From the NCBI GenBank assembly GCA_964019425.1, contig OZ025802.1, forward strand, positions 372,001 through 436,000: DNA of 64,000 nucleotides, given 5' to 3'. This DNA comes from Flectonema sp. DT1601. Taxonomy: Eukaryota > Euglenozoa > Diplonemea > Diplonemida > Diplonemidae. The notes below the pieces were generated by a model. The model did not search any database. It was not told the DNA's origin and saw only the letters and a program-made list of their open reading frames with translations. Shown here piece after piece: positions 1-9,470 of the stretch. Position numbers and translations under genes: made by a program. Every line of letters begins with the position of its first letter. Position 1 is the stretch's first letter.

Positions 1-2417
1 AGCATGAATTCAAGTGTCGCAAGCTGAGTCAGCTCTGATTGTATTCTTCTTTTTGTGAATGGGATCCACTCAGATGTTGGAGAAGTAGTGAGGGAAACCT
101 TTAAAGCAATAATAAACCTGTTGTATAACAGGTTGAGAGATAAGTTTGAAACTCCTCCGAGATCCTTAACACTCTTATGCGCAGTCAAAGACTGTCCCTC
201 TGCAGAACAACCAGAAGGCACTTCTAATAACTCTGAATTAGTTACAATCGTAAAATGAGAACTTGCTCTTCCTAAAGTAGAGCAAGTGCAGTGATGTTGT
301 TTGTCAGGAATACCGAGTACGTCTTTCAATGACTGTGCTATACTATTCTGTTCAGAAATATCTGTGGTGTCATTTATTTCTATCACAATAATAAAAGGTG
401 TCGGGGAGTAAGTAAACGCATTTTGCTTCACAATCGCCAACACATCTCGGAATGGTTCTCCGTTTTCACGGATGTTTTTGTAGAAAGGACCAGGATGGTC
501 TTTTCTTTTCGGACCACCTGCCCTAGCCGATTCACAATCAAATATGTTAGCAGGCTTTTTTCCCGAAGGAAACGATTTTCGATATCCCCCCGCTGATATT
601 TTCCAATTAATCTTACTCCTCTGGCCTACCTTTCCACCACGAGGAGCGAAGTGAATCGCTCTTGGATTGTACTCCTGCAAAACACGTGCAACGCTTTCCG
701 TTGGAGTCAAGACTTTAGTACATCCGTAAGGTAAGAAAGTTGTTTCTATCGTATTTGAGAGAAAGCCGTACGCGGTATTGATCGACGTAGATATGTAAAA
801 ATCTTTTAAAGTTCTATTCCAAGGCAGGGCATTCTTATTATGATCAGCCGTCGTAAAACCTGATCCCCATTCTTTCTCAGCAATACAAAAAGGGTTGAAG
901 GCACTGTTGAGAGATGAATGCATTAAAAAAGTCGTAAATTTTCCCTTCGAAACTTCCGTCTTGTGGTAGTTTAAGATCTCTTCTTGAAATAATAAAATCA
1001 TTTGACTTCGTTTTGCCTTTCCTTGTTTTCGAAGGAACTCTTTTTCTTCTTTGAGGTTTCGAAGTTGTTCTTTTAGTTGCGGGAGATCATTTGAGTACGT
1101 GGAAACCAATCTCTTCTCTTTCGCCTTTAACTTTGCTCTGGCATCACGTTCTTGATCTTGTTGGTAGACGTAGGTATCAAATGCTCCTGTGGTGCCTTCA
1201 CTTTTTAATCTCATCTTAACTCTTCCTTTAGCGAATTCAGCGAATAGTTGATTAACGATGTCGTGATTGCGGAGTTGCCACATTAGTTTTTGTAATTGTA
1301 ATCTGTTCAGTTCAACTGTACCCTCTTCGATGTGTTCTAAGATTGTGGGAACGTCGAGAGTTTTGTACTCCACCTCACTCGATAAGATATCCGCAACTAA
1401 TTTAAAAACACGTTTTTGTCTGATGTTACAAAAAGTTAAGACCGTTGAGAGTTCATCTCGAACGTTTACCTTTCCATCTCCAGACTCGTCAGCGTAGACC
1501 CAAATCTTTTCCAACCAAATAGACATTGGATTTATCTGAGAGCGTTCTGCTGCTGTTGGTAAAACTATAGTACCGTACCCCCCGTATAAGAGACATTTTA
1601 AACCGTTTTGCCATCGGCGACAAACGTGAGAAGCTCTCAACGTGTCATATGTTCCAGGAGTTGTTTCCCATTGAGCTTCTTTAAATGAAAGACGTAGATC
1701 ACTCATTCTGCCAGTAATGAAATCTCTATATTGGATGTGGATGCAGTGACGTGGATCTCTGCCATCTTCAATTGCAAGTTTCCAACAGCTGTCTGATGCG
1801 AATGCCGGATCCCATTTGCTTTGGCTTTTTGGGTTTTTTGGAAGGATGAAAACCCCGTCATCACCGTCTTCAATATCGCTAATAAATAAGGTGCATTTCT
1901 TGATCGGGTCCGGCACTGCTATTTTTCCAACGTCAATAGGCTGGGAAGCGCTCTTGTCATCTCCCCTCTTCTTTTCCTTTTCGGATAGTTTTTTCGAAAG
2001 CTTAGCAGTGTCCGCTTTCATTTTTTGTTTTGCGGAATCGACCCACTTCTTCTGTTGCACATCTCGAAAGTGTAATTTCATAAAGTCGCTGGATAACTGC
2101 AGCCATATTTCTTTTTTTGAATTCTCGCTGTACAGCCACCCCCTAGATCCTTCTATTAGGTTTCCGAGTAGCATTTCCATCTCGTCATCGCGTAGCTTTT
2201 CTTGTTTCATTGCGCGCTCTTCAGGTGTCTCGCTGACGTCTGGAAGCAGTTCAGGATTGATCATGCCCGCCATTCCAGCTAACATTGTTTCCCTAACTGG
2301 CCATTGAATATCAGCTGCTGCACTGGCAATTGATCTGCTCCCATCTTTACTCGTCGCAGTCTTGTGAGTTGTCACAGACATGTGCGACCTGGCTGTTGGA
2401 TATCCCGTTGACGGCAT
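1..2417 (-). CDS. PI-PLC-like protein with degenerate catalytic site (3' end beyond window)
   Basis: An uninterrupted minus-strand frame of 805 codons runs off the left edge, so the C-terminus (Y and C2 parts) is not visible. The start is the ATG at 2415-2417, preceded in frame by TAA and TAG; a second ATG lies 12 codons in. Order seen: basic/acidic N-terminus; PH-like region (about residues 165-280, with a basic region ending RRWQNGLKCLLYGG); EF-hand-like loop DESGDGKVNVRD (about 305); coiled coil (about 430-500); PLC X-type core (about 535-700) with FYISTSINTAYGF, a distant IFDCESA equivalent of the ELDCWDG strand, and AFTYSPTPFIIVIEIN. In active PI-PLCs the first block reads SSHNTY; here the catalytic His is replaced (STSINTA) and no HGHT-like second His is evident. 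It therefore resembles catalytically inactive PLC-related (PRIP-like) proteins. Family call from domain order and X-core similarity; loss of activity is inferred. Confidence 0.72.
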   Translation of the reverse strand, partial: MPSTGYPTARSHMSVTTHKTATSKDGSRSIASAAADIQWPVRETMLAGMAGMINPELLPDVSETPEERAMKQEKLRDDEMEMLLGNLIEGSRGWLYSENSKKEIWLQLSSDFMKLHFRDVQQKKWVDSAKQKMKADTAKLSKKLSEKEKKRGDDKSASQPIDVGKIAVPDPIKKCTLFISDIEDGDDGVFILPKNPKSQSKWDPAFASDSCWKLAIEDGRDPRHCIHIQYRDFITGRMSDLRLSFKEAQWETTPGTYDTLRASHVCRRWQNGLKCLLYGGYGTIVLPTAAERSQINPMSIWLEKIWVYADESGDGKVNVRDELSTVLTFCNIRQKRVFKLVADILSSEVEYKTLDVPTILEHIEEGTVELNRLQLQKLMWQLRNHDIVNQLFAEFAKGRVKMRLKSEGTTGAFDTYVYQQDQERDARAKLKAKEKRLVSTYSNDLPQLKEQLRNLKEEKEFLRKQGKAKRSQMILLFQEEILNYHKTEVSKGKFTTFLMHSSLNSAFNPFCIAEKEWGSGFTTADHNKNALPWNRTLKDFYISTSINTAYGFLSNTIETTFLPYGCTKVLTPTESVARVLQEYNPRAIHFAPRGGKVGQRSKINWKISAGGYRKSFPSGKKPANIFDCESARAGGPKRKDHPGPFYKNIRENGEPFRDVLAIVKQNAFTYSPTPFIIVIEINDTTDISEQNSIAQSLKDVLGIPDKQHHCTCSTLGRASSHFTIVTNSELLEVPSGCSAEGQSLTAHKSVKDLGGVSNLSLNLLYNRFIIALKVSLTTSPTSEWIPFTKRRIQSELTQLATLEFM

Positions 2418-3058
2418 TTGTTACTATTGTAGTGTTTTCATATGTCTTATGAAGGTGTTAAAGTTAGCAATTCCTCTGCGTGTGGTAAACGAACTGCCGC
2501 GTAAATTAATAAACACAACAACTCTCATTCTTATAAAAAGAGCAACACAACAACCATCACACTCACTGCTGTGATCATATTTTAGTGTTGCTGTCTAAAA
2601 GGAACATAAACTGAGTTACGTACTTTAAAAATTCATTCCAATCAGCTTTCTATAAACGGAGGTAACTATGAGGGTGAGGAGTCAGTCAGAATCTATATTC
2701 TATGCTACTTGGAGTACAGGTAGGCGCTTTTCTTTCTTTCTTTCCGCAGTCTAGTTTTTTTTAATTTTTTTTTTATTCATCGGCCACACGCCGGATAATT
2801 TACTACCACGGAAGTAAATGGTGTACTTTTCTTATTTTCTTTTCACAAATAAATATCTACTTTAGTATGTTAAGTTGTTCCCTAAAAAGAACAGCGGAGG
2901 GAGGGAGGAATGATTATTCCAAAGAGTCGGTTGGAGAACTGATTTATTATTTCTACGATGCTTCTTTTATGAGAAGATATTTCTATTTCTATGACCTCAC
3001 AACATGTTATTGTTTAAAGGTAAACTAATGACGCTACTTGAACAAACCGTCGACTAAA
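2418..3058. other. Intergenic spacer, no gene seen
   Basis: AT-rich spacer of about 640 bases between two minus-strand genes. It has homopolymer T and A runs and a CTTT microsatellite-like stretch near 2730. On the minus strand, a CAATAG just upstream of the PLC-like ATG could be a splice acceptor. No convincing coding or RNA gene. Confidence 0.6.
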
Positions 3059-6000
3059 CTAAAAGTGAAGGAGGGAATTCTCCGTCGTAGCTGAGTCAAC
3101 ACCAATCGAGATATCAGTCGTTGGAGAGAACGAATCGTCATCAGGTTCTGACAAGAATGGAGCATGAAGCCTCCCAGCCAGGCCATTACTGACCGACGAT
3201 TCTGACGACGATGATTTCGAATGTGATTCACTGCGTCTGTCCCCCAAACTTGACAAGCTTGAAACACAGAGCGCCGAGGTATCAGCAGCACCAGAACGAT
3301 CGCAATCTCGAAGAAACTCCCGCGCTTTTTGCTCAGTTCCTTGGAAAAGCCTCCCCGACTCAACTCGTGCTTTAGATGTTCTCTCCTGATGAAGTTGAAA
3401 TTGGATGTCGGGATCAAATTTCTCATTAGCGGATTCAGATCCCGAAACGGTTGTTGTCGGTGCTGTGGTTGGCGCGTCAATGTACGAACTCAGTAACGGT
3501 TGTGATGTTTTTATAGCATTCCTAGCAGCTTGATAATTGGACTCAACTTCCCTGTCAACCAACTTGCTAAGAAGAAACACCGCTGGATCAACACTTCCCT
3601 TTGGATTGACCTGGTCTCGAGGTGGTGACTCTCCAATACTAACGGGAATGGGATTCCTTCGCGGGGAAGGCCGGGAAGGGATCTCTGCGGCATTTTCTTC
3701 TTTTGCATCACCGATGCTGTGTTCTGGAAGTACATTTTGGGTTTCAGGAGGCGATGTTTGTCTCTCTGGTGTTGGAAGAGGTGCCTTTAACTCTGGTGCT
3801 GGTGTACTGCCACACGAATCCCTCGTAGAAGTGGTAATGGTGTCTGTGAGTATGTCAGAAGTAGTTGGTATGATATTTGTCATCGTAGCCTTTTCAGCCT
3901 GCGCAATCGTCGAAGGCAGGATGCGGTCTGCGTCTTTATGAGGTTGAACTTCCGCTGTGCCTTTATCTGTGTGCCTAGAACCTTTTCTTATTATGTCCGT
4001 GTACCTATCATCAAATACTGGAAACCCATCTGTAGACATGCAACGCATTGCCAGATCGTACTGACGCTGAGCACGTTCCTCAATTTGTACTAAGAGTTCT
4101 TCTGTGGTTAGCTCATCGGTAGCTGAAGTGACAGCTTTATCAAAGTCATTTAATCCTGTTTGAAGCCTACCAATGGTTTCGCACCGACGAGTTGCTGCTG
4201 CCTCTTGCTCCGCTAAAGCAGTTTTTTGCGCCAAAGCTGCTTTTCGGAGTCTGATTTTGATGTTTTCTGCCACAATTTTCTCTTTGCTGGCTGAGATTTC
4301 TTGGTACCTTCTGGCTTCTTCATCGATCCCTTGCTTAGCGGCCTCATTTCGGTGCTGTAACTCCAGAATGCGCCGTTCGTGTCGTTTTTCCGATTCCTCG
4401 ATACTCTTTTGAACAGCGACGTTATTTTCTTGAACCTGAAGCATCCTCGCTTCCTGGTCTATGATTGCATTTCTTTCAAGTACAGCAGCATTAAGCTTTG
4501 CTTCAGGGTACTCTGTTATAATAGGATAAGGAGAATCTGTATCTAAAGGAACATAAACAGTGTAATGAAGTGCATTCACCTCTTCCGGTATCAACGTGAT
4601 ATCGACTGCCCTGTGGAAGGCATACGCACGTTGGATTACAACATTCAAATCGATTGGGTTGTTAGTAGAGAATAGCTTCTTAAAGAAATTATCACATGGG
4701 GACTTAGTTGAGTTTATAACATCTTTCACACACTCTAAGTACGCACAATGGAAAGCAAAAAGCCAAAGTGGTTGATTGCTGAAGACGTGGTCCATTAGCT
4801 GAAGCCACTCGCACTTACTGAGAAGCTCAGTGAACAAAGTAACCATTGGTCCCCAAGCATACATCTCAACACTGCAGTTGTTACTCTGAAGAGTCTCCAG
4901 GGTATCTGGTGATAATTGTTCTAATAAAGAATTCAACAACAACACTGCTTTGAATGAGTAATGAGGATAGTCTGACAGGTAGTACCTCCCCCAATTCATT
5001 AGGTACGTAAGTGTGCACTCAAAAGAAGACTTCACATTATTACAAAACGCCTTTGTGATTGGAAACACTAACTCCGGTAACCACAAAGCCATCGACAATA
5101 CTGGACAGTGATGGACGAGACACTCAATTACTTTTTCCATCGCCTGGTTAAGTTTAGCGCAACTCAACGGATACGCTTTTAGCATCTTTTTAACTACCGC
5201 ATTAGGACCTTTGTTGAGTAGAACAGTGAAGCACCTGTCTGTGGTGCGGTTGGGTGCAATATGAAGTTGGAATAGCCAAATCAAATTCCGATATTTCTCA
5301 GGATATTGACCAAACGATAATAACATCCTCTTCAACTTTGCCGTATTGAGACTGATGGCTTTGGTGTCCAAGTTTACCTGAATCTTTAGGTCTTGTTCAG
5401 CAACCTTGTCAGTGTTAGTGAGATTCTTAAATAAAACTCTTCGGTTATTCTTCTTCACGACACTCTTTGATAGTGACGCAGACTCTGCTTCTTTGCCACT
5501 CTTAGTGCCGCGTTTTGACTGCCGCAGAGCGTTATTTCTAATATTAATATCTGTCTGGTAAAGGAGACCCAGACCAGCTTCTGGATTGTGATGTCTCGCA
5601 GCTATCGGTCGAGGTCTGGAATTGACAGCTGAGGTGCGAAGATCAGATTTCATCCACTGATCCTTTGGGGGAATCGATGAAGCCAACGGGATCGGATGCA
5701 TAACTTTTAATTTTTTGCTCTTAGCTGTAGTACTTGTTGACCGATTTCCTAATTTAGGAGCGATAAACCCTGGCACTGATAAACCTCCAAAATATGATCC
5801 AACTGAAGTAGCTTCACTTGACGGAGTTAGTTCTGATGCTCTGACGGAACTAAATACTCTCGCAGTTGGTAAATGAATTATCTGTAACTGCGTACCAGAG
5901 ATCGCGGCCATGTATTGATCGTCTAACAACTTAATACTGTCGACTGGAAAGCCAGGTTTCGTAATGGTACTAACAAGTAAAGGATCACCAGTTCTTAATA

Positions 6001-7042
6001 CATCCAACAGGTATATCGATCCATCAGTACCCACCACTGCTAGTAGAGGGTCAGGTTGTTCTGCTGTTCTAATAAATTCTAATTGCACTACTCCCGGAAG
6101 ATGTGATTGACCGACTGAGTCAACAATCCTCCACAAAGACAATAATGATATTCCGTAAATAGCAATCCCAGGTGATCCACTCCCACCTGCTGCAACGTGA
6201 GATCCACAAGGAGTAACTGCCATGCATGTTAAAGTATGAACCTTAGAATTATGAACACCGTCACTAGGTACAGACATTTCTTTGATAAGGTTCGGACCCG
6301 CTAAATCCCAAACACAAACAGCTTCCGAATGACAGGTAATGAGATGTGATGTGGTCAAGTTCACTGAAATTGCTGGCAATTCAGAAGACTTTAATGAGTA
6401 ACGGACTTCAAATCGACTATTCTTAACTCCTCCTGGAGTGTAAGGAGTAGACCAGACGCTAATACAATCTGCTGATGACGATGCCAACATGGATTGGTGT
6501 GACTCTGAAAAAGCCAACTTTTGTACTCGAGATGGATGCCCTCTTAAAGTATAAAGTATATTTCCTGGTTTATCTGTTGATAGCACAACAATAGTACGAT
6601 TCGATAACGCGGCGATTATCTCACCACGTTTCGCGGTACTGAAGACGATGTCCAGCACTTCATAACCAACCCTTGCTATAAGTGAGTATCGATTTCCTTT
6701 CATATTTAACACAAAAACATTTCCTCTTCCATCTGCTACTGCTAACCTCCCCCTCTCAATGGGATCCCAAGCGCAGCATTTTATTAAAACCCTGGCCCCG
6801 TCATGTGAGAAGCCAACGATGGCACCATCGTGTTGTATCACCGGACACTTGCCCCATAAGCTTCCTCCCTGACTGTGGTTATTAACCACAACCTTTGATG
6901 CGACGGGCATATGTGGTATCTGACGAGAAAAGTATAAATCACCGTAAGCTGATATTCCGTAAAAAGGGTCAGTCCAAACTAACCAACGAGAACTGGACTG
7001 AAACAAAGTTCTTAGAATTACTTTAAGAGAGAGGAAGAACAT
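3059..7042 (-). CDS. TBC1D31: TBC1D31 (WDR67) homologue, WD40 plus TBC domain centriolar-satellite protein
   Basis: Intronless frame of 1327 residues from ATG 7040-7042. WD40 repeats fill about residues 40-400 (for example GNVFVLNMKGNRYSLIARV and LRGHPSRVQKLAFSES, close to the animal protein). A TBC Rab-GAP-like domain follows at about 570-815 with QYPEKYRNLIWLFQLHI. Next come a charged coiled coil (about 835-965) and a long Ser/Pro-rich tail. The animal family is about 1060 residues and this one is longer mainly in the tail. TBC1D31 sits at centriolar satellites and basal bodies and supports ciliogenesis, which suggests a flagellated cell. The TBC domain lacks an obvious IxxDxxR arginine-finger motif, as in the family, so GAP activity is doubtful. 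It lies head to tail with its neighbours and has an ...AAACAG about 34 bases upstream of the ATG. Confidence 0.88.
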   Translation of the reverse strand: MFFLSLKVILRTLFQSSSRWLVWTDPFYGISAYGDLYFSRQIPHMPVASKVVVNNHSQGGSLWGKCPVIQHDGAIVGFSHDGARVLIKCCAWDPIERGRLAVADGRGNVFVLNMKGNRYSLIARVGYEVLDIVFSTAKRGEIIAALSNRTIVVLSTDKPGNILYTLRGHPSRVQKLAFSESHQSMLASSSADCISVWSTPYTPGGVKNSRFEVRYSLKSSELPAISVNLTTSHLITCHSEAVCVWDLAGPNLIKEMSVPSDGVHNSKVHTLTCMAVTPCGSHVAAGGSGSPGIAIYGISLLSLWRIVDSVGQSHLPGVVQLEFIRTAEQPDPLLAVVGTDGSIYLLDVLRTGDPLLVSTITKPGFPVDSIKLLDDQYMAAISGTQLQIIHLPTARVFSSVRASELTPSSEATSVGSYFGGLSVPGFIAPKLGNRSTSTTAKSKKLKVMHPIPLASSIPPKDQWMKSDLRTSAVNSRPRPIAARHHNPEAGLGLLYQTDINIRNNALRQSKRGTKSGKEAESASLSKSVVKKNNRRVLFKNLTNTDKVAEQDLKIQVNLDTKAISLNTAKLKRMLLSFGQYPEKYRNLIWLFQLHIAPNRTTDRCFTVLLNKGPNAVVKKMLKAYPLSCAKLNQAMEKVIECLVHHCPVLSMALWLPELVFPITKAFCNNVKSSFECTLTYLMNWGRYYLSDYPHYSFKAVLLLNSLLEQLSPDTLETLQSNNCSVEMYAWGPMVTLFTELLSKCEWLQLMDHVFSNQPLWLFAFHCAYLECVKDVINSTKSPCDNFFKKLFSTNNPIDLNVVIQRAYAFHRAVDITLIPEEVNALHYTVYVPLDTDSPYPIITEYPEAKLNAAVLERNAIIDQEARMLQVQENNVAVQKSIEESEKRHERRILELQHRNEAAKQGIDEEARRYQEISASKEKIVAENIKIRLRKAALAQKTALAEQEAAATRRCETIGRLQTGLNDFDKAVTSATDELTTEELLVQIEERAQRQYDLAMRCMSTDGFPVFDDRYTDIIRKGSRHTDKGTAEVQPHKDADRILPSTIAQAEKATMTNIIPTTSDILTDTITTSTRDSCGSTPAPELKAPLPTPERQTSPPETQNVLPEHSIGDAKEENAAEIPSRPSPRRNPIPVSIGESPPRDQVNPKGSVDPAVFLLSKLVDREVESNYQAARNAIKTSQPLLSSYIDAPTTAPTTTVSGSESANEKFDPDIQFQLHQERTSKARVESGRLFQGTEQKAREFLRDCDRSGAADTSALCVSSLSSLGDRRSESHSKSSSSESSVSNGLAGRLHAPFLSEPDDDSFSPTTDISIGVDSATTENSLLHF

Positions 7043-7355
7043 TTCAAGTAGTTCAGACTACGACTTGGTTAGAGTTCTGTTTCTTAGCAGTTTGGATGCT
7101 TATTTTTGAAGTATCGGACAGAGTGTGTCTTCATACCGATTCAACTTACTTAGGAGGGGGAGGTTGTGATTAAGTTTTGAAATAAATTAACTGAACAGAA
7201 AAAGTGTGTAAGTGTTACTATCAATATTCTGAATAAAGAATCTCTTCAAGCACAGCCACCGTACTCAAACTAGAAGGGTAGCTACACCAGTACTTCACCT
7301 GATGACATTACAGTCTCAGGAGACTTCATCAAGACTCCAAGTCATGTTTTTAATA
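7043..7355. other. Intergenic spacer, no gene seen
   Basis: About 310 bases of mixed composition between two minus-strand genes. No open frame, RNA gene or repeat is evident. Confidence 0.6.
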
Positions 7356-8024
7356 TTACGGTGTTACAATTCGTAAGGTTTGTGGAGGGGGTACCGGACA
7401 TCTAACAGATCGCTGAGTTGACTTTGAAGGAATTGGAAGCCTCAAACTGTTAGGACGCGATACTCTCCCAGCACTGCTGCTACTTTGGAGGTTTCCATCT
7501 TCAGAAGAAAGACGAGAAAGTGCTCTCTTACTGAGAGTGGTTGTTGCGGAGAATGATGAGGCGGAGACCTTGTCATTGTTGCGCGTCTTTTGTGATTGTC
7601 GAGAACCGATATCTGACGGAAGCTGTGGGAGTGATGAGTTGATTCTGGAACTCACCGTACGGGTTGCACAACTCTCATCGTCTTTGCGGCTACGCTTTCC
7701 TCCTTCCGAGGAATTCTGTGTAACAATCACTCGCAACAGTTTCTTTAATTCTTGCAGCTCAGTCTTCACTTCAGTGCGGTTGACGCGTTCTCTCTCCAAG
7801 TAGTCTTCCAATTTTCCTATTCTGCGAGTTACTTCACCCATCCCATCTCCACTGCGAATAGTGCTGCTGCTTAACTCCGAGTTAGATATCAGTCTCTTGT
7901 ATGTGTTTGGATTGACTCGCTGCTGCTTTTTTTCACGTGCGAACCTCTCTTCTGCCCAAACCCGTTCCTTCCAGGCACCACATTGCTGGACATGCTGACC
8001 TTGACCGAATCTACAGGACGTCAT
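7356..8024 (-). CDS. Small coiled-coil protein of unknown function
   Basis: 222-residue frame starting at ATG 8022-8024, with a candidate acceptor (ATCACCAG) 11 bases upstream. The N-terminus has Cys, Trp and a highly charged helix. Residues about 60-105 form a predicted coiled coil (GKLEDYLERERVNRTEVKT region). The C-terminal half is Ser/Arg-rich low complexity, as in many cytoskeletal or basal-body linkers. I do not recognise a family. The reading frame is probably real because of its length, its placement in the co-directional array and the acceptor. The antisense 88-residue frame inside it is a shadow. Confidence 0.62.
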   Translation of the reverse strand: MTSCRFGQGQHVQQCGAWKERVWAEERFAREKKQQRVNPNTYKRLISNSELSSSTIRSGDGMGEVTRRIGKLEDYLERERVNRTEVKTELQELKKLLRVIVTQNSSEGGKRSRKDDESCATRTVSSRINSSLPQLPSDIGSRQSQKTRNNDKVSASSFSATTTLSKRALSRLSSEDGNLQSSSSAGRVSRPNSLRLPIPSKSTQRSVRCPVPPPQTLRIVTP

Positions 8025-9470
8025 TATTTAGTGAACTGGTGATAATAAATATGATTGTTACTAAACTGATTCCTTAGCTTTATTTATTGACGGCCCTCAC
8101 TATGGATTCGTAGGACTCGAATGCGGAAGTGCAACAAGTACGCAATGTGACATATGAAAACCAAACTGTTAGCCATCCGTCCACAATCTTCTTTTTTTAT
8201 TCTTCCTTTCCCCCCATTGTTCCTTTTGATACGTTCCCTTCATGAGTCCCAACACGAGATGAGAAAATCAGAAAGCGCTTGAGCACTGATGAGTAAGCAG
8301 TGGTTGGCTCATGTTCTTTCGCAATGCAATAATTATTTATATTACGTTAGTTCCATTCTGTTCTTTTCACTTATCCACAAATCCAAGTTACGGTAATGTA
8401 ACTTGGGCTTTCTTTTTAAAAAAAAATTACTTTTTTTTAGTTAAGAAGAAGTGTTTTAATTCGTTAAGTTAATAAATATGAGTAACGATGCAAATATAGA
8501 GCGCGCTGTCGGTTTACTGAAACGATACTGAGTGGCTCAGTGTGGTCGCACGTTATTCTAATCTAAGACGGTACCTCTTCATTGATTGCTCACCGACAAA
8601 CAGGTTTGTGAGATTAGTAAACCGTTCAAGGGAAGGCTATCCTACCACTTGACAACAAAGAATAGTGTATTCGGGCTACGGCCCATCTTTTTGAACAGCA
8701 CAGCGTCTGCGTGAACACAAATCACGCATAAAATACGCAACAAATGGGTTAGGGACAAGTCGGACGAAACATGGTGTGGGCAAGTGCACTTATTTATTTG
8801 CTTCCGTGCACGCAAATAAAACAAGGTTCAGGAAAGGCCGTTAAATGAGCTGCAAAATAAATTTCAAAAATTACCAGTGGCAGTCAATTCGGTGCAAAAT
8901 GGACGACAAAAATAAAATTATGAAATCTGTTTGTACAAATCAAGTAACGAAAGAAGACCGGATAAAGGAGGAAAAAGAGAAAAGGAAAACAGCTGCAGCT
9001 CGGCTTACAAAACGAACCCTCCTCTCGAAATGTTATCAACTTCTGAGAAGACACTTTTAGTGCAACAGAACAGAACGTCTCAACTAGTGCATGCAACGCG
9101 AGGGGAATCCTAATAATCTTTTTTGAATTACTTTTTTTTGAACTTTTTTTTTTTGATTTCTTTCAATTAATAGGGAGGGGGAATAGTGAAGGGAGTGGCC
9201 TCGTTCGAAGATATTCCAATACATGGATTGCAAGCGTAAGATTTGCCTGGAGGCCACAGAAAGCTGACTTCATAGTACAGACAAACCAATACTCTTCTTG
9301 CAGCTAATCATTCCACTAACAGTCTGAGTAGATGGAGGAGGAACCTTCTCGGAAGGTTCTCCTGACTAATAATCTGGTTAGAAGTAGAGACCCTTACTCG
9401 GATGGTTACTATTGTGAAATGGTTATCCTAAAGAAAAAGGAAAGAGAAAGTGTAAAATCCGAATAGAATT
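8025..9470. other. Long intergenic spacer, no gene supported
   Basis: 1.45 kb of AT-rich DNA with T-runs (8400-8440, 9125-9160). Short frames occur on both strands around 8640-9110. They overlap one another, are Lys-rich or low complexity, and match nothing recognisable. It may hold untranslated regions of the flanking genes. Confidence 0.5.

Noticed and set aside
1816-2307. 163-codon plus-strand frame at the left end.
   Set aside because: It is the reverse of the PLC-like coding frame and is Ser/Phe-rich without any motif.
3034-3480. 148-codon frame overlapping the 3' end of the TBC1D31 gene on the same strand.
   Set aside because: It overlaps a clear coding frame, lacks domains and is basic low complexity; a shadow.
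9196-9258. Perfect 8-bp inverted repeat GTGGCCTC/GAGGCCAC enclosing about 47 bases.
   Set aside because: Dozens of such stems are expected by chance in 64 kb, and no further support for an RNA gene was found.
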